Shown here piece by piece: positions 10,960-24,460 of a DNA stretch of 64,000 nt. Every line of letters begins with the position of its first letter. Positions within the stretch are counted from its first letter, which is position 1. The DNA is taken from assembly GCA_016617855.1 (NCBI GenBank), contig JAECUM010004888.1:1-64000 (forward strand). Reading direction: 5' to 3'. Source of the stretch: Megalonaias nervosa. Taxonomy: Eukaryota; Mollusca; Bivalvia; Unionida; Unionidae. Below the pieces are notes generated by a model that was not told the origin of the DNA, did not search any database, and saw only the letters and a list, made by a program, of their open reading frames with translations. The position numbers and the translations under genes are program-made.

Positions 10960-13834
10960 TGTTTATTATTTATTTTATATACATTTTGCAGAACATTAAT
11001 ATTTATATTTGATACTTTATTTTGCACTTCATGTATACATTTATTTGCTTCCTAAATTATTTTGCACTTCATGTGTACATTTGTTTCCTACATATTTGTG
11101 AAATCCATTTTCAAATTTCACCTTAAATTAGCACACTACAGGAACTTTTGTGCTTATGTGATGTAGAATGCTGCCCCTCCCAACCAGCACACATAGTACT
11201 ACCAGATCTAAATCCTTTAATGATTAAACACACACCTAAAGTTTAATCATTAAACACACACCTAAAGTTTAATCATTTGCTCCCTATGACCTTATCCTCT
11301 GAAGCAATGATCACGTGATGAATACAGGAGATACTGCTGTAAAATTTTGCATAAAAAACTCAACCAACATTGACAGAGGATGAAAGGATGACTGAATCAA
11401 CTCACAATCTTAATGCTGCTACTGTGACAGCTGGCAGCAATGCAAAAACCTATGTCTGACCACTAACTAGTGTAGATGAGGCAAATACGCCATCAATTAC
11501 ATAACCTCCGTGTATAATGGCCATCCAGGGTACCCATCTTTAAGTGATTTTCATGAACACAAGGCAAGATAAAAGTTACTGAATGAGGTATAAAGGTGCC
11601 TATGTTACCATGCCTTTAAACACATGCGACCCTTGTATGCAGGTGGTTGCTATGGCAGATTTTATTTTAATTATGATGTTATAATGCATTAATATTTCAA
11701 CAGTGTCAGTGCCAATTATAATACAACTAATGCCTGCATTATACACAAGTACACTTTAACTTCAGTAATCCGATTCTCAATCTTTATACAATACCAAGAT
11801 GGGTATGATTTAATGCCAGTCAAAATAAAGTCATATCCATGTATCCCCCCATAAAGATAATCTTAAGTTTTTCATGGAAGCCATATGGTAGGTAGACTAG
11901 GCTGTAAAAACTAATAAACATACAAATTTTTAATGTTTTTTCTATCTCTGATATTAATAGAGACAGCCATGTTAAATGTATAGTATTAGTCATACTGCTT
12001 ATTACATGGCAAAGGGTAGATCATAGTTAGTCAATTACCCATGACTAATCCTAAGGGTTAGCGATGCACATCATGAACCAGTTAATAGTCTTAAGTTTGA
12101 TAACTTTTTATAATCATTTTAAAACTTTTTGTCAAAAGTATTTTTGGAAAAATGAGACAAAACAATAGTTCATATATCAATCTTTAATGATGTTCATAAG
12201 TGCAGAAATTCTAAAAATTATAATTCAGTAACAACATTTTGGGGATTCAGAGAGGGAGATTTTCACATGTCTTAAGATAATGATTACTCTGATCTGTATT
12301 TCATGTCAATATTTAAAAAGTGAAAATCCTTGTTATCAACTCTGACTGGGAAGGGTTACGAAATAAAGACCAAACACACTAACACTACATCAACAACTTC
12401 TACTACCAGACAACCAAAATATATTTAGTGATTTGCATATTTAATATTGTATTATTACTGAAACTCCAAATTATCATCTTTGTTGGATCTATTTTTAAAA
12501 TGAAAACAACATATATGATGTAATGAAACATTCCACAATCTTCATTATGAACTGACAAGGTGCAGTAATCATTATGTAATATGTGTGTCAATAAAATGCA
12601 AGTGTCTGTTCTAAATGAACTTTTTATCAATTTACACCATAAAACACAAATATCAATGATGGACATGGAGATAGACATAAAATATGTGAAATCTGAGAAA
12701 TAATAAGTGAAATATAATAATCAAGATAATGAATGTAGAATAAATTAACTTCATTATAATGACATGATCTTCCATATTCACAGCAAAACGGCACTCATAA
12801 CAATGTCTTTAATTTTCATACATGTCTCATCTTCATAATTCTGAACGAATGCAACACTGGTTACTAAATATTTTGCTACACTTAAAAGTCTAAACATGTT
12901 TTGTGTTTCAAACATGCAAAAAATTGCTTAAACTTTAAATGTAAAACATTTTTTCAATACATGTATTTACAAAAATTAAATGTATCCTCAATACTATACA
13001 TGATTATTTGTAGCCATGTTTTTCTTTCATGTCATTAATAAAATGAACACTTGTCACAGGAGGAAGGAATTTTGAGAAAGAAAACTAATCAATGGGAGGA
13101 AAAATCCATCTTTTAAGATTTATATTTAAAACTAAAAGCCTACAGCAAAGACAGCATTTCTCCATACTTGTCTAAGTTACAGTATTCATTCCCTTTTCCC
13201 CTCCCTTCCCCTTCCATAATATAACCTTCTTGCATAATCTTGAGGGGTGGATAAGAATTCTGAAAATATGCATACATCTAACAAGAATTCTAATGAATGC
13301 TATATCTTGCCTTTTCCAGTGTGGCAGAATCCAAGAACATTGACAAGTTATTAGAACATGAAATATAGGTTCCATTGATATCCTATTAACACTGGTGATA
13401 TAACAGTTACGGCTAACATCATTGATGGAGCATGCAAAGTAGGTCATATAGACTTACTTTTAGGCATGGTAAGTAGTGCCCTCCAAGACAACTAGAACAA
13501 TCAATTTCATGACTACATACAACAGCATCAGTGAAATTCATCTAATTGCAAAAACTCAACATTAGCGCTGGTGTGACCTGCTTTTGTTATTAGTGAACAT
13601 ACCCTCATAGATGAATAAATCCACCAAGTTCCATTACTACATACAACATGTCAGAAGAAAGGAACCAAACTCTGAATACACAACTTTAACTCACAATCAT
13701 AACACTGCTGATGCTACCACAGCTTGCTGCAAAGCAAAAATCTGTCTCACAATTAATAAATGCAGGTGAGACAAAAAGGTCATTATTTACATGATCTTAT
13801 TTTCCAAAGACGGATCATATATTTTCAATTAAGA
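10960..13834. other. AT-rich stretch, no gene seen
   Basis: Nothing recognisable codes here. A 26-bp unit is tandemly duplicated at 11223-11274 (ATTAAACACACACCTAAAG and following bases). The rest is unique AT-rich sequence. Confidence 0.5.
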
Positions 13835-14060
13835 ACCGATATCAAATTATGTCAGGCAGGTAAATGTGCTATATGCAAGATATCAAATTATGATGTCAGG
13901 TATTGTGCTATATGCAAGATATCAAATTATGATGTCAGGTAAATGTGCTATATGTTAGATATCAAATTAAGATGTCAGACAGGTAAACGTGCTATATGCA
14001 AGATATCAAATTATGATGTCAGACAGGTAAATGTGCTATATCTAAGATATCAAAATATGC
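13835..14060. repeat. Minisatellite, about five 39-44-bp units
   Basis: Units read approximately TCAGRCAGGTAAATGTGCTA then TATGCAAGATATCAAATTATGATG, beginning near 13852, 13896, 13935, 13975 and 14019. Unit length varies by loss of a GACAGGTAA part. Confidence 0.9.
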
Positions 14061-15542
14061 TCTAAAGCAGAGAACACTTTATGACATGACATCATTTTTT
14101 GTGTAATGTGATCAGTGTATTTTAAATTTTATTTCATTTTCTGTAAAATGAATAAAGATCATGGAATTACTATCATGCTCCTCAATGCTAAAAAAGGAAC
14201 ACCAATGTATAAATATCTTTTAACTTTAAATTTAAGGGTGGTTTTGACTTGACCGTATGTTACTGTATCAAATTTCAAACTGCATTCTAAGAACATAACA
14301 CTTGGGTCACATAATTGATGAAAAACAGGAGTTTCACAAGGCTGTGCCCTTGTGCCTTTTAGCACAGTAACATTATAAGTGTACATGGAGATCACTGCAA
14401 CACATCATAAAAGGTGCACAGAAAATAACTATATCATTTGCAAGTCTGTGCATTACATGCAGACTATTAGGCAAGTCCTCTAAATCATCAAGAGGCTTGA
14501 TTATAAACCTCTTCCCATACAGCAAGGTCCTCATTAATCAAATTACCTCTAGTTTTATCAGTTTCCCCGAGTGAATCATAAGGAATTAAAAGCATTACAT
14601 TTTATCATGCTGAATACTTAGATCAATGAAGGTGACAATGACTGATGGTCTAATATAAATGCAGTTACTATGTATTTATTGACTAGAAAGCAAATGAACT
14701 GAAATTAATGACAATGACAATGGGGTGGGGGGCATTACTTCAGCATCTGATAACTATACTGGGAGTAACAACTTTGCCATTCAAAAATAAAGAATACATG
14801 AGAAAATAAACTAATAATCCCAAATAAATAAAGTTGGCTATAAAACAACTGAAAAAAATGATACCCCTCCCCCTTCATTTCTAATGGTACCGCAAGCTGA
14901 AGAAACAACCCACAACAGAATTATGTGTAGGCACTAAGTTATTTCAATTCTTATCTGTAGACATTCTTATCTTGAATATGTGAAAATGTTCTAATTTAGC
15001 ATTAAAGAGAAAGGCTAGTATGATATAATGCAGTACTTACAAGGAATATAATATTAATATAGAATTGTGAAGTAGGAATCAATATTCTCAGTAAATACAG
15101 ACAGGGCACTCTGAAAATGAAAAGGGTTCCATAATTCAATGGTGGGGGGCCAGGGGGAAGGCTTAAGGGCCCCTTTTCTTGGAAAGTGGAGAAAACAATG
15201 GAACATGGTTCCCATTTGCTTGCAAAACTGTGAAGCATGTGATGTAAACAAGATTCCTAGATTTTAGACAAATGTTGACCCATCTTCAACCAAATTTTTT
15301 CCAATTTTTTTTATATATCATAAACAAAAATGTACCATTTGTGTTTAAAAAGAAACTACACTGATGACATTCAATGGCAAAGTGGATATTAACATTATTA
15401 AAGAATTAATGATGTATTTTTGGCTTTGTATTCAATTGTATGGTTGTTATGCAATACTCATGCACTTAACAACAATATAGTCATGAATCAGAAGCAGCCT
15501 AAATAATTATGCCAATCTACCAAACTGATTTTTGTTTACTCC
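14061..15542. other. AT-rich stretch, no gene seen
   Basis: No coding sequence or repeat family is recognised. Confidence 0.45.
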
Positions 15543-17930
15543 AGACTTGCCAACCTAAGAACAGCTTCCTGGTACAGTAGTCAATATTTTTCAATAAGTT
15601 AGATCAGTTTTCAATAAGGTGCAACAACATATCAAGTACTGGCAACACGTTTTAACAATTGTTACAGTTCATCTCCTTATTTTATTTTTTAACAATCATT
15701 ACAGCTTGTTTCCTTATTTTATCTTTTAACAATAGTTACAGTTCATTTCCTTATTTTATCTTACACAATATAGCTACATCTGTTACTAGTATGTGGCACT
15801 TTTGCACTTTCTAAGAAACTTCTGGGCAAACTCCGTTTAAAATAGTCTAATATCTAGATTAATTTTTTGTCACTACGACTGCATCCATGGGATCAACGAA
15901 CATGGTTGATCTAGCTTTTGAGTGTTTTTTTAAAACTTTTTTGGAACAAATGGGATCACACTATAATCTGCATCTGAATGTGGAATAACAAGGACATCAA
16001 TTTGCTGTTCAAATGGCCAATTGCATTCTTTACTTTAATGATAAGATCAAATTGTGAACTCCTTCAATGTCAAGATCTATGGATTCAGTTCAACCACTTG
16101 GTAATTCCAAAACTGTTTCCAAGTTATCTTGCCACTTGGTTTCCTTGGGTTCCATGCATGCAAATCATTGGGAAGTACATCCATTAACTGAAATCACTCA
16201 TCATATGGTTTGACACATTAGCAACTGCACAGTTTGAGAAATTCATTATTGAAGGGAAGCCTCTTCACTGCATCTTTATAGGATTCACTCAGGCTACTAC
16301 ATAAAACTTACTGTTAGCAACATATTTTCTTATTTCTTAACATACTTTAAGTGTATCATCTGATTTGTATTTCAACAATCATGATAATCAAGTAAAATCC
16401 ATGGCTTCTGAAATTTATGTGGTTCTTATAAATCTGTCCAGTAATAACCTGAATAATTCAAGCATCTTTTATCTAAGTTTACAGATCATAGACCCTTCCT
16501 GTTGCAGGATCAGGTTGTTTGTTAAAAAATGTAATAATGTTCTTGAGAAATAAGCAATACAGCTTCACCTGCTGAGACTCTGCAACTGATTACTAGGGGG
16601 TTAATCTTGTCATTTTCAACAAATGATTTCTTACATGAACATTTACCCATCTCTACTGATTTCTGGGATTTCACTCTCAAAGGCATCTTCCTTGGGTTTT
16701 GTTTTCTATGTCTTACCTGCTGTAACATACTTGGGGATATTACTACTGGTAGTTTGGTTGTCAGAACTCCCAAAATTTTAGTGGAAGGACTTGCATTATC
16801 ACAATCTTTTTTTTCTTCCCTTTTACTAGACCGTGCAGTTTTACACTTCCTTGCAGACTTGTTACTTTGTTCCTGGTTTATGGGCTTTATCCTCATTTCT
16901 GTCTGAAAATATATCTGTAAAGGTCACCCTTGTACCAGCAGTCTCTGTATACCTTCACCAACAGACAACCATTTTGTTACATTGTTTCAATATTTATTTG
17001 TTCTTTTCCATACAGACTCTGCTGAATATCTTTCAGTTCCACTTGTCTATTCATTTTAATCCAAAATAACTTGTCTACTGGCAAGTCATCAGTACTCACA
17101 GGCATTTTATCCATCCAATGTGTATAAAATAGCAAATGCAGCCACAGCACACTGAGGGATTTTCCCTAATTTTATGTGCATACACATTTTAACTGCAACC
17201 TGTCATCACTGAATAAATGTCAGATTCAAATGCAATGCAGTTATCCAAGTTCATTCCTCTTTTTCAAACCATTATGTAATAATCGGAAAATATTTTCCGC
17301 AGTACAAATTCCATCACATGTTGGAGCTGATATATAAGCTTCAGTTACAAGTCTCTCTGCATTATCAAAATGTCTAGCAACAACTGGGTCTAACATTTCA
17401 GAATCATTGCTATCATCAGTTGATATACAATGTCTTCCTGAATTGACTTATATTGTTGTAATGCAATTAGAACAAATTTTGTTCTATCACACTGATAGTT
17501 CACTGCTACTGCTGAATTGCAAAACATGCATCTGAAAATGTTAGAAGCATGGTCTGATGCTGTAAAGGCATCAATGTGTTCAACTAACAAGTTTGAAATG
17601 GGCACATTGGCCTTAATGACCTCCAGTTTACTCTTTGGAAACTGCAGTTCCAAACCCCCTACATGTTAACAACATCAACCTCATCTCAATGCAATGAAAT
17701 CTTTGTCTTTTTTAATTCACATCGCAGTGTCAATCATCTCTCCCACCATCGGTAGTATTAAAACTGATATGACATAATGTGCAATAAATGTAATTGTTGT
17801 GTTTCTAGCTCTTTATTCCCAAATATCTGAATATTCTTTGTGCATATATTTTTCCGATTATTTGGACTTCTTACAAGACTGATTGTCCACTTCGCCTTCA
17901 ACGAGCTTTTGTTTTGACATTTTTGACAAT
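15543..17930 (-). pseudogene. hAT-type transposase remnant
   Basis: Read on the minus strand. An ATG near 17929 starts MSKQKLVEGEVDNQSCKKSK and is broken by a stop; EKYMHKEYSDIWE follows, resembling the [11 protein letters not shown] text of the hAT-like element at 42686. At 17653-17500 comes LLVEHIDAFTASDHASNIF then CNSAVAVNYQCDRTK, a segment typical of BED-finger hAT-like proteins. Near 16020-15960 it reads DVLVIPHSDAD, the hAT C-terminal signature, followed by RKCKSATY in another frame near 15800. The stretch at 16896-16522 is an open, lysine-rich segment of unclear origin. The 3' end may be the CAGACTTGCCAACC inverted end at about 15544. Several stops and shifts make it dead; the 5' inverted end was not found. 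Confidence 0.65.
15650..15760. repeat. Three tandem 37-bp units
   Basis: Units begin TTTTAACAAT at 15650, 15687 and 15724 and end CCTTATTTTATY. They lie in the terminal part of the hAT remnant, where subterminal repeats are common. Confidence 0.9.
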
Positions 17931-20313
17931 GATAAAATATGAAAACAAAATCTGAATCATGTGGGTATTCTGCATGAACACCATAGATAGATTAATGTGT
18001 CCAAGGTATCCTCTACATAGTTAGTCTGGTTTCCTAACCATCTCCACTGAGTCTGATGTGAAAGTCTGTATGTGGACCGGGCAATCAATATCTGGATTTG
18101 ACCATAACTATCATATTTAAAATTATTTACTCATGTAACAAACAAATACATAAAACAGAAGTTTCTAGGTCGATAGAATTGGCTATTCTGAAATAAAAAA
18201 TAAAAAAAATCAAGATGTATCCATCACCGAGCATTTAAATTATTCTTCAAATTGATTACTGCTGGCCCAAGGGCTTTTGAGAAGAAAATATGTTAATGTG
18301 AACGAATAATTTTCTAAGACACTGTAAGCAAATGTTATTTATTTCAATTTATGTCACATCAAATTAACAAGAATAAACAATGCCTCTGAACACCTGGTTG
18401 TGACATAAACAAGGATTACAAACAGCATAGTAAGAATGTTTTACATTTCAACATCCATTCTTCTAATAAAAACAACCATTAGCAATTCTATTCTGACACA
18501 AAAGCTGTCTCACACACTGCATTACACGGAGTTCAGATTTTACAAAGACTGAGTTTTCTATAAGATGTAGAAAGAGAAGTCTAGGAACACATTTCTTTAA
18601 AAAACTGAGAATCTAGTATCAATTGAGAAAACTACAGACCCAGTGTTGAACACTGCGAGTTCAGGACCAGAAATTGGAAGCACAGACTTTTCCTACTAAG
18701 AACATTCTATCACATAACTTTGTTGGAGATGGTTCCTACACAATGAAAATTTAGTACCACATGTTCTCGCTTACAACTGGAGTCCAACTGCAAACAAAAT
18801 AAACACTGATAAGCCATCACATAATTGTGCCAGCAGATCTGGGTCTATGTGCTTTATTCTACTTATTGCTAAAAAAAAATTGCATAGACCCATATTTGTT
18901 GGCACATCTGGAATGGCAGATCTGGGTCTGTACAGCTTGCAGTTGGAATTGACTTACAAGTGAGTATATACAGTCAGCTCACAAAGAGTGTGAAATACAA
19001 TGACCTTAATATTTTTTTGTGGGTTACCAAATTTTCTGGATTCTGTAACTGCTACAAGCCATGAAATTAAAGACCCATAAAAAAACCCTCTTCTCTTTAA
19101 ACAATAGAGGCTCATTCAAAATCCACAAATTTGCACCAAACCCCCAAAATAAACCCCACCAAAAAATGGATCCACAATATTTCAGACTTGATGGTGCTGT
19201 CATGCCAAAAAAATTAAAAGAATACTGACTTGTCTTAAAGATGCTAAAGACAGAGAGCCAATGCAAAATAAACTGTTTACAAAAGGCTTTTGATAATTTC
19301 AATGGTAAGTATTAATCAAATATAAACATGCACTAACATTTATAAACCTAAACAATCCACTGTTTACACAGATGTAAAATGTATACATAAAGTATATCTA
19401 TGTAAATACATTATAATTTAAAGCAACAACATAACTATTGTGATACACAAACAGGATATTTCCAAATTACAACACTGAAAATGTTTTGACAAAGTGTCTT
19501 TTTGCCTAGTTATTATTTTATTGCAGCAAGCTTTCAATGGTTTATTTATTAATCTCTGACATACTGTTGGTAAAGATTTGTTATTTTTTGAACCAGGATT
19601 ACCTAGATTCAGAGGCATTATGACCTGCATCGGATAAGTGAAAAACATTTGCTTGACATGACTTTTGTCCTAGTTACAATCCCTTATATAATTATGCATG
19701 ATTATGTCTTACTATCTACTAATCTTATGTTTTAAAATGCAACCTAAACAATTAGTCAATGCACCAACTTTGCCTTTGAAGAGAAAGCTATTAGCATAGT
19801 ACATGTGTATATCCGTTATACACAATTAAAGAAATAAGGTAAAGTTTTAGCAAAAGACATTGAAGAAAAGAAAATGATTCTGTTGTCACTTCAGCAGCTC
19901 TCAAATTCTAATGTCAGTCTCGATTAGTACTTGTCTGAAAGCACTTTCTGCAAACTGGATCTTCATGTTTTAAACCTTTTAAAGTGTAAATGACTGGTTA
20001 TGAACAAGCAATGAAACTAGCTTCAATGATATTTGAAGCATAAATTCAATCATGCTACATACCCAATTGTAAGATCTGCCTCTTTAATATCACAGGTCTA
20101 TATATGCGCAGTTTGAATCTCCCTCACTCACAATGACATCTGTACAATGCCATGGAAGATGATGAATTTCAATCTAATTGTAAATGTCCAATCAAATTAC
20201 ATATTTATGAATGCTCACAAACTCAGTCATGCCTTCAAACTCCCTCTGTTGACAATCATAAAATATCATATTTTCTTCGTTAGTTTATGCACTATACTAG
20301 TTATCATGATTTT
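17931..20313. other. SAR1 downstream region / possible 3' UTR
   Basis: This lies just past the SAR1 stop codon on the minus strand, so its right part should be the 3' UTR, but the polyadenylation site cannot be fixed because TTTATT (AATAAA on the minus strand) occurs several times. A short imperfect duplication of GGCAGATCTGGGTCTG and related text occurs at about 18830-18925. No coding sequence is recognised. Confidence 0.4.
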
Positions 20314-20430
20314 CTAGTTTATGTATTGTGCCAGCCATCGGAAGCCTTCTCCATAGCCCTGACGTTTCAGCACACTACACATGAAGAGTTCCATTGGCCT
20401 GCCAGGTAGATCACTTCTAGGTACATTACC
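20314..20430 (-). CDS. SAR1: SAR1 exon 6, C-terminus and stop
   Basis: Preceded by TTATTTTCTATTCAG on the minus strand. It encodes [19 protein letters not shown] and then [19 protein letters not shown] before TAG at 20316-20314. CSV is the G5 nucleotide-base contact. Phase 0. The last residue is Asn rather than the usual Asp. Confidence 0.97.
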   Translation of the reverse strand, partial: GNVPRSDLPGRPMELFMCSVLKRQGYGEGFRWLAQYIN

Positions 20431-23400
20431 CTGAATAGAAAATAACAAGATAAATACAATTATTTAATATCAGTGTGAGGAAATTAATTACATAAAGACT
20501 GGAGTGAACCACCGAGTACAAAACTGCATAAATAAATACAAATAATTAATCTGACAAATGCAACTGTAAAGACGCACAAAACTAGAACAGATCTGTCAGA
20601 AGATATGGGACAAAAAAACAAAACAAAGAAGAGATCTATCAGAAGCTGTCGAGACATAGAACAAGAACAGATCTGTTAGAAGATGTTAAGACAGTAACAA
20701 GAACAGATCTGTCAGAAGATGTTAAGACACAAAGGACAAGAACAGAGATGTCAGTAGATGTGAAGACACACAAAACGAGGAACTGATTGATCAGAAGATG
20801 TGAAGACACCCAGAACAAAAACAGATCTGTCAGAAGATGTGAAGACACAAAATGCGAATATATGTCAGAAGACATCAAAGCTTGCCAGCAAAATTGTTTT
20901 TGTCAATACTCATGATAATAATAGCTGATTGAAGGAGGGGATTCTTATCAAATTGCTATTTTACCTAACTTACCATATACCTGAACATCTTGGAATCATC
21001 CTGACATGTTTGTCTGCTTCAGTAATGGTCCCCCTTTTCCCCCACCCCATTTCAAGATTAACCAGAGCATTTCTATACGGTGCTTTTACACCAAGAGTCA
21101 ACATTATAGGGAGAAATATACATCCCACCATCTATATTCTGCTGGTAAAAAAAACCCCATAGGTTATCCACAGCATTTAGTGAGTTTTAACTGTTCTAAC
21201 TGTTGCTAAGTAACAGCCAGCATAACTCAGCTATTTGGTTAACAATTTCAATAACCTCCAGGCATAATTATATCTGCAAGCATATTAACCAATTTCACAT
21301 GCTGTGAGATGCAGTTTAAAACATCTGGACTTTATACCTTCAAATATGGTAAACAATCTAGGTTTTCAAATTTTTTTAGCCAACACAAGAGGCCCAAGTG
21401 GGTCTGATATTGCTCACATGATTACATAACAGACGACCATTTTACTAGGCAAGCTTATGTAGTATTTTAAGAACATACCCAAGACAAACAATCTCCCAAA
21501 CTTTATATAATGTTATTTTACCTATTTTAATATACCCTGACAAAACTTTGTTCTAAAACTAATGGTATAACTAACAAAAAAAATCTCTGTTCATAATCTT
21601 TATGATATAAACCCATTTATAAAGTTTAATAGAAATCAGATGAGAAATATAGTTTCTAGCTCTAGCAAGGAAGCAAGCTTAGCCAATAGGTGCCAGGTAT
21701 CTCATTAACATAGCCCTCATCTGAAGTCTGGCCAAAATCAGATAAAAAATTACTTTGAGAGTTACAATAAGCTCACCCAATCCGATGTTAGATCACCTCC
21801 TTAACATGCATGAACCCTATTCAATTTTGATATTTTCCAAGTTCATGATAATATAATCCTTTATTCCAATTTAATAAAAATTGGATCAGAATTATGACTT
21901 AAAAGAGTGGTAATAAGCTCAGCTAATCGGATACAGCATCACCTCATTAATATGCATGGATCTTGCACATTACTGAAACTGAGATTTTGATGATACAGTC
22001 TTACCCACTGAAATCGACTTCACTTATGTTGACAAACCAGAGTTGGAGGTGACAGAGTGGTCTAAAGTGCTTGCTTTTACTGATTACTGCCATCTCTCCT
22101 CTGTCCGCATGGGTTCGAGTCTTGGGCTTGACCAATGAGGGTATGTGAGAAAGCTTTCCAGTAGCTTCCCATGGGTTGGTGGTTCTTCCTCCACCAGTTA
22201 TACTGGCCACCATGTATCATGTGCTAATAAATGGTGGTAAGCCTACAACAACAACATGCAGACAAACCACCTTTGTCAACAACCCCAACTCCCGCAAAAC
22301 AAAGTCCTAGGCCCATGGTCTTTTGTTACTACCAAATTTGTCCTGCTCAAGTCGATGTCGAGATGAAAAAATTAATGTATATGTTGACAGAAGTCCTAGG
22401 TCCCTACTTGACCAAATCCTTTGTTTTCTAATCACTTATGTCAACAACCTGTCAGTTTCGATCCATACTTTATTTTATAATAATCTGATGTTGCCACCAG
22501 GCTATAATGTTGCCATCATAATAACAAATGGACATTTGTTTGGTCCTCCATAGTTGGTTTTTCTTGGTGACTTAACACATGTACCTTTCATCAAAGCCAG
22601 CTGGCTACCATCTTCTATAAAAACAATGCACCCTTCATCAAAGGAAGTCATCACCAAACTTTAATAAAAGCAATGTAATCTGCATTACTGAATGTGATCA
22701 GTGATTGGAACATGTTTACTGTGCTATGAACATTTCCTATTCTGCAGGAAAAAAAGTGACTACATTTACTATTATGATAACTACCAATGGTGGCATAATT
22801 AAATATCTGGCCTTTAAGGAAGTTGAAGATGTTGATGCTTACTTAAGATTTTTGTAAAAAAAATGTCATTCAGTGTTTTGCAATGATTTTTGTCATTAAA
22901 TTTTTTTATTTCTGCAGAATTCATAACTTGATGACAGGTCATTATTTCCCCATGAATAGCCTCATCCCCTCGGTATCCTCATTAATATGATTCCATCTGT
23001 CGGACCAAAAATCTTGGCCAGTTTAATCAGCATGTAAATAACAAATATACAAAAGCCACATGCTAAAATGAATATCACAGTGAATTGTTTAGTCACACAT
23101 GCTGGTTGACAATGGGATAGAAATCAAACCACTACCACCATTTTTTTATACATGTGGTTTCTAACAGGATGTGACTGATACATGAGTTTTCTAACATGCA
23201 ACCGATACTTTAATTCATAGCTTTTTCATGTACATGTGCTTGATACATTATAGATTTCATTACACAAATGTAACAAACATGTAAGTTGTCAATATACAAG
23301 TGTATTTTATACTGGCAGTGTCTTGATGTAATAAAAATTTCCATTGTTTATTTTCTCAAAGCGCAAATCCTACTCAGTGACGACAGGTCATCCCTCACAA

Positions 23401-24391
23401 AATGAATTTCATCTGCATGTTGGTCCAAGAGAAATTTGCTTTTTATTTTTAGCTCCCTCTACCTTTATATTAACATATGCTCATGTCAACATTACCTCAA
23501 GCATAAGGATGTCAAGATAAATGGACACGACCGTATAAGCATATATATGAATTTTTTTCAAAATCAGATCAGTGTGGTCACAAGCTCAGCCAATCTCATA
23601 GAAGATTACCTCATTAATGTGTGGATCTTGTTAATTATTGACCCCATCCAAGATCCATGATGTAAGCAAATGTTTCAAGCATGATCAATATCATATCAGA
23701 AATGTGGCTTCCAATGGGATAACAAGCTCAGCCTGTGGATCTAGATCATTATCAAACTCCAAGCATTTCTTAAAGATATAAGCATATATTTCAAGTTGGA
23801 TCAAAACTGGATCAGAAATATGATCTCTAGAAGGGTGACAAGCTCAACCAAATTCCAAGTTTGATGAAAGTGATATCAGAAATAAGCTCAATAAATCAAG
23901 TGCAAGACCACCTAACTAGTATGCATGGATCTCACTCATTATCAAACTGGTCTGAGATCTTAATGATATAAACAAATATTGGACTAGTCTGATTTTGATG
24001 ATGTAAAACCATATTCTAAGTTACACTGAAATCTGATCAGAAATATATACTCCATAGTGGTAACAAACAGTTGCTGGTAACTCACAACAGACATAGGGCC
24101 ATACTATAAGCTCACTTATGTTCAGGTGAGTGAAGAAGTAATACTTTCTGATCCATACACAAACACATTATAAAGGACACAGATATGGAACTCCCTGAAC
24201 CTTCTATATATCTGCCACTGAATACAAACTCACAGAACGTGTGTCCCCAAACAGCGTCCAAGAAACTGACTTTGATGACGCATCATCATTATAAATCCCC
24301 ACATCTACTCCCCTGTGCCCCCCTTCCACCCAACTCTGCACTCTCCTCACTGTAACCCTGGAAAGTTACCTTGAGGTCAGAACCCACAATC

Positions 24392-24460
<69 letters not shown>

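Noticed and set aside
16607..17069. Plus-strand overlapping open frames rich in Phe/Leu
   Set aside because: They are antisense to the lysine-rich segment of the decayed hAT region and show no recognised domain.
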